Below, in pieces: positions 1 to 6,272 of a stretch of DNA of 6,841 nucleotides. How positions within the stretch are numbered: position 1 is the first letter of the stretch; each line of letters begins with the position of its first letter. The translations under genes were made by a program, and so were the position numbers. The notes under the pieces are model-generated. The model had not been told where the DNA came from and ran no database searches. It saw only the letters and a list, made by a program, of their open reading frames with translations. Source of the stretch: JAXGRD01 sp050946655 (lineage in GTDB: Bacteria > Bacillota > Clostridia > Peptostreptococcales > Anaerovoracaceae); the NCBI GenBank assembly GCA_050946655.1, contig JBMNVE010000077.1, positions 1 through 6,841 on the forward strand, written 5' to 3'.

Positions 1-125
1 ATTGTATTCCGGTAAAAGCGGCCACACAATCTACGAACATTGTCAATACTTTTCAAGAAAAAAAGACCCCACATATTTGCTTGTGAGGTCTTTACTTTGA
101 TTCGTTACTTAACTTAATGACATTG
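1..125. repeat. Left copy of 125-bp perfect terminal inverted repeat
   Basis: Bases 1-125 are an exact reverse complement of 6715-6839 (base i pairs with base 6840-i), with no mismatch found by eye, including a run of seven A/T. Identity stops abruptly at base 126, inside the window. The outer edge is cut by the window, so the true repeat may be longer. The copy contains a hairpin terminator (62-93) oriented outward. No transposase or other recognisable coding sequence is visible in it. It could be the end of an insertion element, a small non-autonomous repeat, or a repeat at which an assembly broke. The repeat itself is certain; its nature is not. Confidence 0.95.
62..93 (-). terminator. Hairpin terminator within left repeat copy
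   Basis: On the minus strand this is a 12-bp stem (one G-U pair) with an 8-nt loop, followed by seven T. It would stop transcription leaving the window to the left. No minus-strand gene ends directly before it; it is present because the repeat is present. On the plus strand the hairpin is followed by only three T, so termination in that direction would be weak. Confidence 0.7.
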
Positions 126-145
126 GTAGACTTGCCACTTTTTTA

Positions 146-174
146 TTGCACATCAGCAAGCAAAACCCTATCAT
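146..174 (+). promoter_or_regulatory. Possible promoter of the small HTH gene
   Basis: TTGCAC (146-151) and TATCAT (169-174) are separated by 17 bp. The -10 matches consensus at five of six positions and the -35 at only three. It lies just inside the repeat boundary and 35 bp before the start codon. An overlapping TATAAA at 174-179 is an alternative -10. Confidence 0.4.
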
Positions 175-208
175 ATAAATAAGAAAGTTGTAAAACAGGA
201 GAGGGAAT

Positions 209-421
209 ATGGGTTACATTACTGCAAAAACTGCTGCATCAAGGTGGAGCATTTCGGAAAAAGTGATCATAGATCTTTGCGCCAAAGGGAAAATCCACGG
301 AGCACGCAAAAAGGATGGGGGATGGTGTATTCCGGAGGATACAAACTTGGCTGTATTGAATCAAGGCAAAGTAAAGGCCGATATCCTGGATGCCCTAGCA
401 TATGCCTTGAGAATCAAATAA
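209..421 (+). CDS. Small excisionase/MerR-like helix-turn-helix protein
   Basis: This is a 70-residue protein. Residues 5-44 fit the small helix-turn-helix fold seen in excisionases and MerR-type N-termini: TAKTAA, then SISEKVI, a conserved-looking LCAKGKIHGA stretch, a basic wing and an aromatic-plus-IPED end. Such proteins bind DNA and are often found as free-standing small regulators or near mobile elements. The rest is a short helical tail (about 52-70). The start is supported by AGGAGAGGG at 197-205, four bases before the ATG. The gene converges on the minus-strand HTH gene, with 14 bp between stop codons and no visible terminator, so its transcript could run antisense into that gene. 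Specific target unknown. Confidence 0.75.
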   Translation: MGYITAKTAASRWSISEKVIIDLCAKGKIHGARKKDGGWCIPEDTNLAVLNQGKVKADILDALAYALRIK

Positions 422-435
422 GAAAGCCTCATTGA

Positions 436-873
436 TCACAACGACATGTTCAGCAGTATATCCGGCTTCCATTGCTTCAAAAAGTTGACCACCTTGTTCT
501 TTGGCAACTTGCTGAACTCATCACTTTTCAACGTTTGGCGATAGTAGGTGAGGCCGGTGTCCTTCGCTGTGTACTTTCCGATGATCCCCGCATCAAGGAG
601 ATCCCGGATGTATCCATCGAAAAGGTTTTCATCCATCTCGTAGAGGGCTGCGGAAACATCAAGATCCCTCATGACTCCTTTGACGATGCTGGTGTAGATG
701 GAGGCGCCCTTTTTTGCTCTGGCCTTGGTATAGGGTTCCTTTGCGCTGGAGGGAAGAATGTATTCCCCGGTTGCATCATCCACCTGAACACCGCGGATAT
801 ATCCTTTTTCACACCACTCAAGGACAGCTCTTTCGCTCTTTCCCAGTTTGCGCCCAAATTCTGCTGGTGTCAT
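436..873 (-). CDS. Hypothetical protein with N-terminal excisionase-like HTH
   Basis: This is a 145-residue protein. Residues 2-42 form a helix-turn-helix similar in layout to that of the convergent 70-residue protein: TPAEFG, SERAVLEWCEKGYIRG, a short acidic hairpin, and an ILP end in place of CIP. It is followed by a basic linker (48-56) and an unrecognised, mostly helical C-terminal part (57-145) that I cannot assign to a family. The ATG is supported by AGGAG at 880-884 with a spacing of about six bases. It lies 13 bp downstream of the BFD-like gene on the same strand, so the two are probably co-transcribed, suggesting an iron-sulfur or redox-linked regulator; that link is inference. No signal peptide or membrane segment is visible. 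Confidence 0.7.
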   Translation of the reverse strand: MTPAEFGRKLGKSERAVLEWCEKGYIRGVQVDDATGEYILPSSAKEPYTKARAKKGASIYTSIVKGVMRDLDVSAALYEMDENLFDGYIRDLLDAGIIGKYTAKDTGLTYYRQTLKSDEFSKLPKNKVVNFLKQWKPDILLNMSL

Positions 874-886
874 TTTTTTCTCCTTG

Positions 887-1207
887 CTATCTTCCCTGAT
901 CGATGACGTTTTGGATCAGGACTTGACATCGGCCGCAATCGGTCCCCGCACTGGTGATTTCTCCTACTTTTTCTACGGTGTCCGCACCGTTCTTGATGGC
1001 GTCGACCACGTCTTTAAGGGAGGCGCCTACACATCCGCAGACAGAGGAAAGGATGCCTGGCAGTTCTGATCTGCAGCCTTCACATTCTCCGCAGAGTCCC
1101 GTCAGTTCTCTTACTTCATCTTCGGTGCGAGCACCCTTGACCATGGCTTTTCGTATATCCAGATATTCCACGTTATTTTTGTTACAGATCACTTTGTTAT
1201 GTCCCAT
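887..1207 (-). CDS. Tandem BFD-like [2Fe-2S]-binding protein
   Basis: This 106-residue protein contains two BFD-like domains in tandem. The second (about 56-103) has the full cysteine pattern of the family: C57-x-C59, then C91-x2-C94 at the usual distance. The first (about 7-54) aligns well but has K10 where the second cysteine of CxC should be. It retains C8, C42 and C45, and has an additional C39. BFD-like domains bind a [2Fe-2S] cluster and act in electron transfer, for example in iron release from bacterioferritin, or as modules of larger oxidoreductases; here the protein is free-standing and cytosolic. The start follows AAAGGAGA at about 1213-1220. The downstream HTH gene is 13 bp away. 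Partner protein unknown; no bacterioferritin gene is in the window. Confidence 0.85.
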   Translation of the reverse strand: MGHNKVICNKNNVEYLDIRKAMVKGARTEDEVRELTGLCGECEGCRSELPGILSSVCGCVGASLKDVVDAIKNGADTVEKVGEITSAGTDCGRCQVLIQNVIDQGR

Positions 1208-1245
1208 TTTTCTCTCCTTTTGATATGATACAATAAAGTTGTTCC

Positions 1246-1251
1246 ATTATA
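1246..1251 (-). promoter_or_regulatory. Possible -10 element for the BFD-like gene
   Basis: A perfect TATAAT lies on the minus strand 38 bp before the BFD-like start codon, in the 108-bp gap behind the glycosylase gene. The -35 position (17-bp spacing) reads TAGCAA and matches only three of six bases, so the promoter would be weak or activator-dependent. No clear terminator for the glycosylase gene is seen in the gap, so read-through is also possible. Confidence 0.4.
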
Positions 1252-1315
1252 GGGTAAGAGGAAGTGTTTTGCTATAAGAAGCTATGCTCCGGTCAGGAAG
1301 GTACTCGTCCCTCCA

Positions 1316-1903
1316 TCAGCCCCCTAAGGCATCCCTCACTGCCCTTTGCAGAGCAGGAACCACTTCTTCTTCAAACCAGGGATTCTTGCCCAGCCACCTA
1401 AAGTTTAAGGGAGAAGGGTGGACGATGGGAAAGAATCCGGGCATGTATTCCTTATATGCGCGCACGGTCTGGGTCAAGTTCTTTTTATATCCTTTCCCAA
1501 GGTAGTATTTTTGTGCGTGCTGGCCGGCAAGAATCGTCAATTGCAGCTCAGGCATTAAGTCAAGCAGGCGAGGATGCCATGTGGGTGCAAAGTCCTTTCG
1601 AGGGGGCAGATCCCCACTCTTTCCTTTGCCCGGATAATAGAAATCCATGGGGATCAGAGCGATTTTTTTTGGATCACGAAAGGTTTCTTCGTCGATCCCC
1701 ATCCAATCGATCAGTCGCTCCCCGCTGGCATCTCCCCAAGCCAGTGCCCGCTCCTGGGCCTTCAGGCCTGGAGCCTGTCCCACAACGAGAATTTTGGCCC
1801 GCTCATCTGCGACGAAGAGGGGCATATATCCCTGATGGGAAAAGACACGATTGCTTTCATGATTTGCGATTTCCCGGCGCAATTCATCAATTTTTTTGTT
1901 CAT
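1316..1903 (-). CDS. Uracil-DNA glycosylase superfamily protein
   Basis: This is a 195-residue cytosolic protein. It has the two signature motifs of the uracil-DNA glycosylase superfamily: motif 1 GQAPG at 42-46 and motif 2 HPSPLN at 162-167. Between them are stretches typical of the bacterial 'UDG family protein' group: DASGERLIDWMGI (58-70), IALIPMDFYYPGKGKSGDLPP (about 81-101) and ILAGQHAQKYYLG (124-136). Family members remove uracil or related damaged bases from DNA in base-excision repair. Motif 1 has neither the catalytic Asp of family 1 (GQDPY) nor the Glu of family 4 (GEAPG), so activity and substrate are uncertain. AGAGAGGA about eight bases upstream supports the start. It has its own promoter and looks like a housekeeping gene unrelated to its neighbours. 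Confidence 0.85.
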   Translation of the reverse strand: MNKKIDELRREIANHESNRVFSHQGYMPLFVADERAKILVVGQAPGLKAQERALAWGDASGERLIDWMGIDEETFRDPKKIALIPMDFYYPGKGKSGDLPPRKDFAPTWHPRLLDLMPELQLTILAGQHAQKYYLGKGYKKNLTQTVRAYKEYMPGFFPIVHPSPLNFRWLGKNPWFEEEVVPALQRAVRDALGG

Positions 1904-1935
1904 TCCCCTAATTCCTCTCTTACCGGCTTTGCAAT

Positions 1936-1964
1936 ATTCTATCTCATTGAGGATAAAGGCACAA
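1936..1964 (-). promoter_or_regulatory. Probable promoter of the UDG-family gene
   Basis: On the minus strand TTGTGC (1959-1964) and TAGAAT (1936-1941) are spaced by 17 bp. The -10 differs from consensus at one base. The predicted transcript would begin near 1929, giving a short leader of about 26 nt that contains the ribosome binding site. It lies just after the antiporter terminator, consistent with an independent transcription unit. Confidence 0.55.
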
Positions 1965-1977
1965 CAGATAAATGCCT

Positions 1978-2038
1978 AAAACAATAAAACGCTTCCCACG
2001 ATTTCCGGGGAAATGGCCCCGGAAATCGTGGGAAGCGT
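1978..2038 (-). terminator. Strong terminator after the antiporter gene
   Basis: The arms 1989-2010 and 2017-2038 are perfect 22-bp reverse complements around a 6-base loop (2011-2016). On the minus strand the stem is followed by TTTTATTGTTTT. It starts 31 bp downstream of the antiporter stop codon. On the plus strand no T-run follows, so it acts in one direction. Confidence 0.92.
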
Positions 2039-2069
2039 AGCCTCCTTCACATGACCATAAGATGTATAT

Positions 2070-3545
2070 TTAGTACAAGAGATGTCCCATGATAAAATAG
2101 CCGATAGCGGCGATGATGCCTGCGATAAAGCCAAAGGGGATCTGAGTGATGGCATGACGGAAGTTGTCGCATCCGGTAGCAGCGGACGTAAGAATCGTTG
2201 CATCGGAGTAGAAACAGCAGTGACTCCCCCAGACGCCTGCGGCGGCAACGACCCCTACCATTACGACGGGATCTCCGCCCAGGGCCAGGGTGACCGGAAC
2301 GACCATGGGCAGAGCAATGATGTACATGCCCCAGTTTATGCCCATGATAAACTCGGTCAAAGCAAATACTAAAAATATGGTAAAGGGTAGCATTTGAAGG
2401 CTGATATGCTTGGTCGCTGTCTCTACGACAAAGTCCATGAAACCGATTCGTTCACAACCGTCGGCGAAACTGAAAGCAAGGACCATCATCAACAGCGGCA
2501 TGAGCATGTTTTTCAAGCCACGGAGGACCTCGTCCACATATTGAAGGGGATCCATCCCCTGAAGGACAAAGAAAATAAAGTTGAAACCGATGGCGGTTAT
2601 GACACCTTTTTGCATGTCGAAGTCAAAATAGATGGTTGCGCCCACTAGGACAAGCATAGGTGCAAAGAAGTTACGGAGTTTGGGATTTTCAGGGACTTCC
2701 GCTTCCTTCCCTGCACGAATATCGATACGTTCCGATCCCGGAGGGGCTAGAGGACCACCTTCAGCGACTCGTTTGTAGGCACCTTTCATGGGCCCGAACT
2801 TGGGGATCACACCGAGGATGACCAGCAAAAGAACCAGAAGGGCTCCGATGGCGTAGAAATTATAGGGAATGGTCTGGACATAGGTCAATACTTGTTTGCC
2901 CGGCTCACCCAGTCCGTTAGCCACCATCAGTCCACCGATAAAAATAGCCCAGGTGGATATGGGATTGATGACGCAGGCCGGTGCTGCGGTAGAGTCGACG
3001 ATATATGCGGTCATTTCTCTGGGTGTACGGTACCGGTCGTTGATGGGTGTCATGGCTGACCCTGTGGTCAGAGCGCTCAAGTAGTCATCGATGGAAAGAA
3101 GGAGAGAGCACAGTGCTGTCCAAAGCATGGTGGATTTAGCGGTCTTGGCCTTTTTTGTGACCCAGTTTCCGAAAGCATAGCCACCGCCACTGGTTTCAAT
3201 GACGGCAACAATTCCACCCATGAGACCGCATACAACGATCAGCCAGGACATGTCCTCACTCATTAATGTATCGAGAATGATTTCGTTGAATGTACCGAAA
3301 AAACTGCTTTTAAACCCCATGATTGTAGTGAGAAGGGTTGCCAGGGCCAGAGCTTCGATGATCCGCTTGGTGGCAAAGATGTAGATAATCAGGAATGCGG
3401 CGGGTAAGGCAGAAATGACCCCAAAGTCCTTTACGTCATTGGGGACCAGCCATCCGACGATGACGAAAGCCAGGATCATCACAGTGTAGAAGAGAATATA
3501 TTTCCTTCTCACATCGCCTTTCGTCAATTCGCTCAGTTTAGACAT
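2070..3545 (-). CDS. NhaC-family Na+/H+-type antiporter
   Basis: This is a 491-residue integral membrane protein with about a dozen hydrophobic segments from residue 16 to the C-terminus and a polar cytosolic loop at about 250-292. It shows hallmarks of the NhaC / ion-transporter superfamily: SIDDYLSALTTG (151-162), AYIVDSTAAPACVINPIS (180-197) and, near the end, GSHCCFYSDATILTSAATG (440-458). Relatives exchange Na+ for H+ or couple this to an organic acid or amino acid (for example MleN); the substrate here cannot be told from sequence. The ATG at 3543-3545 is chosen because AAAGGAG precedes it by eight bases. An in-frame TTG 33 bp upstream (3576-3578) would place this ribosome binding site inside the gene and is rejected. 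It lies downstream of the two-component genes and has a structured leader and its own terminator. Confidence 0.88.
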   Translation of the reverse strand: MSKLSELTKGDVRRKYILFYTVMILAFVIVGWLVPNDVKDFGVISALPAAFLIIYIFATKRIIEALALATLLTTIMGFKSSFFGTFNEIILDTLMSEDMSWLIVVCGLMGGIVAVIETSGGGYAFGNWVTKKAKTAKSTMLWTALCSLLLSIDDYLSALTTGSAMTPINDRYRTPREMTAYIVDSTAAPACVINPISTWAIFIGGLMVANGLGEPGKQVLTYVQTIPYNFYAIGALLVLLLVILGVIPKFGPMKGAYKRVAEGGPLAPPGSERIDIRAGKEAEVPENPKLRNFFAPMLVLVGATIYFDFDMQKGVITAIGFNFIFFVLQGMDPLQYVDEVLRGLKNMLMPLLMMVLAFSFADGCERIGFMDFVVETATKHISLQMLPFTIFLVFALTEFIMGINWGMYIIALPMVVPVTLALGGDPVVMVGVVAAAGVWGSHCCFYSDATILTSAATGCDNFRHAITQIPFGFIAGIIAAIGYFIMGHLLY

Positions 3546-3723
3546 GTACGTTTCTCCTTTCTTTTGGTTCTTTAACAATAATAAAAACCCAACACAATCA
3601 AACGGTTGTGTTGGGTTTAAATCGACTAAAACGGTGGTTCAATCTAACCTTCCAACAAAGGAGGTGAATCTTTTCTGATGCTTCGATTGCCCGCTGCATG
3701 CAGTTGGAAATCGCGTGATCACA
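3546..3723 (-). promoter_or_regulatory. Structured leader of the antiporter gene
   Basis: This 178-nt gap between the response regulator stop and the antiporter start holds, in transcript order, a long-range complementary pair (TTCCAAC from 3709-3703, GTTGGAA from 3656-3650), the segment CACCTCCTTT (3666-3657) between them, a terminator hairpin (3618-3585), and the antiporter Shine-Dalgarno AAAGGAG (3560-3554). The CTCCTTT within the upstream segment is exactly complementary to the Shine-Dalgarno over seven bases. The arrangement resembles a cis-regulatory leader, but I recognise no known riboswitch class and see no convincing promoter in the gap. Confidence 0.4.
3576..3618 (-). terminator. 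Terminator/attenuator between regulator and antiporter
   Basis: Arms 3585-3597 and 3606-3618 are perfect 13-bp reverse complements with an 8-base loop, followed on the minus strand by TTATTATTGTT, which directly extends three paired T residues. The hairpin ends about 40 bases before the antiporter start codon. It either ends the kinase-regulator operon or acts as an attenuator inside the antiporter leader. Confidence 0.85.
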
Positions 3724-3740
3724 TCAGGTCTCAATTCTGA
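3678..3740 (+). CDS. Possible 20-residue peptide with a strong RBS
   Basis: AAAGGAGGTGA (3657-3667), an 11-base match to the Shine-Dalgarno consensus, precedes an ATG (3678-3680) by ten bases. The ORF encodes MLRLPAACSWKSRDHIRSQF and stops at 3740, overlapping the end of the response regulator gene on the other strand by 17 bp. I recognise no family, no good plus-strand promoter is visible, and the same bases may instead serve as an anti-Shine-Dalgarno on the minus strand. Low confidence. Confidence 0.2.
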   Translation: MLRLPAACSWKSRDHIRSQF

Positions 3741-4485
3741 ATATGAGCTTGTTCCGATCATCCCTGGGAGAAACCTGGGTTTCTACTAGGGAAACGGGAG
3801 CGTGAAGGATGTCCTCGAGTATACGAGAAATCCTTGGCTCCATGATCTGGTAGAACAATCGTCTATTTTGCTCAATTATAACAATATTTTGATAATTGTC
3901 AAGAAGGGTTTTTTCATAAACGGTCAGAATCTCTGTGGAGATGATTTCCACGCAGCCGGCTGCAATCAACACGGAAACGTCCTTGGGGCCCTTTCCCGTA
4001 TAGCTTTTCAGGAGAGCAGAAAACTTTTTTTTGATTTGTCCTTCCAGCTCTTTTTTGTTGGAAAACCGCACTTCTGTCGGTGCTTTTTCCTCACTGAGTA
4101 TTTTTTCGGCAAGCTGATTCAGTTCCCTCAGCAGCTCATCCGTATCAATGGGCTTCAAATGGTATTTCAAGATCCCCGTATCCACTGCGCTGAGGATCAC
4201 GTTGGAATCATCCACAGCGGAGATGATGATGACCGGTGTCTGGTGGCCCTGTTCCCTTATCTTTCTCACCATATCCACGCCACTGAGCTTAGGGAGAAAA
4301 AGATCGGCAATAATAATATCAGGTGGATCTTGAGCAAACATCTCCAGTGCCTCCATGCCATCATATGCCACGTTGACCCGGCCGGCTCTTCGCTTCAGGA
4401 AGCGGCTCAGCTCTTCTGCCGTCATAGGATCATCTTCTACATAAAGAATTTTGATTTCTTTCAGTAAATCGTCTTGCAGTGTCAT
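3724..4485 (-). CDS. Response regulator with DUF2294/MpsC-like output domain
   Basis: This 253-residue cytosolic protein has an N-terminal receiver domain (about 10-128) with all expected residues: acidic pair D18-D19, phosphoacceptor D61 in IIIADLFLPKLSG, S89, and K111-P112. After a charged linker (about 129-145) comes a C-terminal domain (about 146-253) containing the GKGPKDV stretch (164-170) and a VYEKTLLDN segment, which resemble DUF2294, a family also named MpsC. No helix-turn-helix or enzymatic output domain is seen, so control is probably by protein contact. The ATG at 4483-4485 is chosen because AGGAGG precedes it by five bases; an alternative start 17 codons upstream lies inside the kinase gene. 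Its ATG overlaps the kinase TGA (ATGA), implying translational coupling and a cognate pair. The domain assignment is by memory of the family pattern. Confidence 0.85.
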   Translation of the reverse strand: MTLQDDLLKEIKILYVEDDPMTAEELSRFLKRRAGRVNVAYDGMEALEMFAQDPPDIIIADLFLPKLSGVDMVRKIREQGHQTPVIIISAVDDSNVILSAVDTGILKYHLKPIDTDELLRELNQLAEKILSEEKAPTEVRFSNKKELEGQIKKKFSALLKSYTGKGPKDVSVLIAAGCVEIISTEILTVYEKTLLDNYQNIVIIEQNRRLFYQIMEPRISRILEDILHAPVSLVETQVSPRDDRNKLIFRIET

Positions 4486-6266
4486 TTTGTCCTCCTGTCG
4501 GATCGTGGGGGAGAATTGGGGAGAGAAAGCAAGCAACGTACACCTTCCTTAGTGTTCTCCAGTCGGATCTTCCCATTCATTCGCTGCTCCATGATGACCT
4601 TGGAAATATAAAGTCCGATCCCGGTCCCGCCTACTTCCTCCTTGGTGGTGAAGTAGGGGTCAAATACCCGGGATACCACCGATTCATCCATGAAACAGTG
4701 CCGGTTGATTATTTGGATGATCAGATTTTCTTCTCCCTTTTGTATGTGGATATCGATCTGCCTTATGGGGGGAGCCTCCTCCAAGATGGCATCCCTTGCG
4801 TTGCCGATGACATTAAACAGAACATGGGAGAATTCATTGATGTATCCGTAAGCCATGGCGGAATCTCCTCTGGCATAGTTTATCCTGATATTCTCTTTAT
4901 GGAGGCTCTCTTCCATGAGAGAGAGGGCCATGGACATGCTGTCGTGGACATCGAAGAGCTGTTTATCTTTTGGCGGCTTGAGAAAGCCGCCAAAATCATT
5001 GATGGTCCCTGACATGCTGCTGATGATGCTGTTGACTTTTTCAATACTTTTTTTCAAAGAGGCCTCATCCATATCCCCGTATCGATAGGCATCCATGATA
5101 TTGGCCAGAACGAGATTGATGCTGTTCAAAGGCTGTTTCCACTGATGGGCCACGTTTCCCACCATTTCCCCAATCTTTGCCTGCCGGGATTGATAAATGA
5201 GGAGGATATCTTTTTCCCTGTTTTGCTGTTCCAGCGCACGCTGACGTTTGTCGATGGGCCGGGAATAGTGGATGGAAAAGAAGATGGAGAAGAGAATGAC
5301 CAACAGGGTGATGATCACAGCCAGTGCAAGCATGATCCGATTCAAACTGTAGACCGGTGACAAGGCCAGTTCAACAGGTTGGGATATCCCCAGGATCCAG
5401 CCGTTATCCAGCCTGGAGAATCCGATGATTTGCTCTTTTTCATTCACCTTCAGCCTTAGATAGCCGGAGGGTTTTGCTTCTAATTCCGCTGCCGCATTGC
5501 TGTATGAATGGGGGAGCATATCCTTCAGGTGATCTCCCTTGACAAAGTCCGGAGCGATGACAAACTCCATGTTTTCATTGAGAAGAAAGGCAAACCCTTC
5601 TTCGTAGGGGTGCATATTTTGGATCAGATCCGTGGTGTCTTCAGTAGTGACATCAGCGCCGGCAATCCCCAAAAAGACATCCCCTGCATAGATGGCCTTG
5701 GAATAAGAAAGCACGTGGACCCGGATATCTCTGTCGTAATAAGGACCGGTCCATGTCGCTTTCCCGGCCTTGATGGGAGCAAAGAAATATGCCATGTCAT
5801 CGGGGATGGGTTCTTCAAAATCTCGCCGATTGGCGGCAAAATCCGCTTCCGTAAGAGTAACGACACCATCCTTATAGGAGTACCAGACCTCATCATCGTT
5901 AGGCGTGAGAGTAGGTTCAAAGGTCACGTAAAGACCAAGGGAAATAGACGATGAAGAGACAGTCTTGGCGACGACTTCCCGAAGGGTTGCTTTGTACTCC
6001 TCCATGTACCCGGGGTCTTGTGCCAGTCGTTCAGGATCAAAGGTGACAGAGACGAAGGCGGCAACGGAATCCACCGACCCTTCTGTGTGGTTGAAGATCG
6101 CACTGAAATGATTGGCGTATTTTTCCGCTGTGTTTTGAACATTGGACTCGATTTCTCTTTGAAGATATTCGGAGCTCCTGGTAAATGTAATACTGCCCAC
6201 CACCGCAGAAATCGTCAGTGAAAATGCAGCAATAGCAATGATCAGCTTAGTGATATTCTTTTTCAT
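4482..6266 (-). CDS. dCache-domain sensor histidine kinase, HWKQP type
   Basis: This 594-residue membrane protein has TM helix 1 at about 7-29 and an extracellular dCache sensor at about 30-305, including AYFFAPIKAGKATWTGPYYD (159-178) and a DVFLGIAGADVT segment. TM helix 2 lies at about 311-332. A short coiled linker is followed by the kinase core: phosphoacceptor H374 in AHQWKQP, an N-box with N485 and N489, an F-box FDPYFTTK (535-542), and a G2 box GGTGIGL (546-552). The G1 position, normally D-x-G-x-G, reads NRHCF (521-525), which is unusual. dCache domains bind small extracellular ligands; the ligand here is unknown. The stop overlaps the regulator start. No good Shine-Dalgarno precedes the ATG, and a -10-like TATACT sits six bases upstream. 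An in-frame stop 15 bases before the ATG rules out an earlier start. Confidence 0.88.
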   Translation of the reverse strand: MKKNITKLIIAIAAFSLTISAVVGSITFTRSSEYLQREIESNVQNTAEKYANHFSAIFNHTEGSVDSVAAFVSVTFDPERLAQDPGYMEEYKATLREVVAKTVSSSSISLGLYVTFEPTLTPNDDEVWYSYKDGVVTLTEADFAANRRDFEEPIPDDMAYFFAPIKAGKATWTGPYYDRDIRVHVLSYSKAIYAGDVFLGIAGADVTTEDTTDLIQNMHPYEEGFAFLLNENMEFVIAPDFVKGDHLKDMLPHSYSNAAAELEAKPSGYLRLKVNEKEQIIGFSRLDNGWILGISQPVELALSPVYSLNRIMLALAVIITLLVILFSIFFSIHYSRPIDKRQRALEQQNREKDILLIYQSRQAKIGEMVGNVAHQWKQPLNSINLVLANIMDAYRYGDMDEASLKKSIEKVNSIISSMSGTINDFGGFLKPPKDKQLFDVHDSMSMALSLMEESLHKENIRINYARGDSAMAYGYINEFSHVLFNVIGNARDAILEEAPPIRQIDIHIQKGEENLIIQIINRHCFMDESVVSRVFDPYFTTKEEVGGTGIGLYISKVIMEQRMNGKIRLENTKEGVRCLLSLPNSPPRSDRRTK

Positions 6267-6272
6267 GCTTTG

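Noticed and set aside
74..150. Minus-strand remnant reading GKSTNVIKLSNESK into the left repeat, as if the 3' end of another gene
   Set aside because: The same frame has a stop codon a few codons upstream, so only a short tail is open; no gene can be supported.
3546..3578. Upstream in-frame TTG start for the antiporter, adding 11 residues
   Set aside because: The strong AAAGGAG lies between it and the ATG at 3543-3545, and the extra residues have no ribosome binding site of their own.
3620..3660. T-box riboswitch in the antiporter leader (GGTGG/CCACC near a terminator)
   Set aside because: The conserved T-box core sequence and specifier-loop arrangement are not present, and the gene is not a typical T-box target.
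3802..4467. Plus-strand ORF of 221 codons opposite the response regulator
   Set aside because: The minus-strand gene in the same place has an unmistakable receiver domain; the opposite-strand ORF has no ribosome binding site or recognisable domain. The other long plus-strand ORFs opposite the kinase, antiporter and glycosylase genes were rejected for the same reason.
4486..4536. Earlier start for the response regulator inside the kinase gene
   Set aside because: The ATG at 4483-4485 has AGGAGG at ideal spacing and forms a classic ATGA overlap; the extra 17 residues do not look like receiver-domain sequence.
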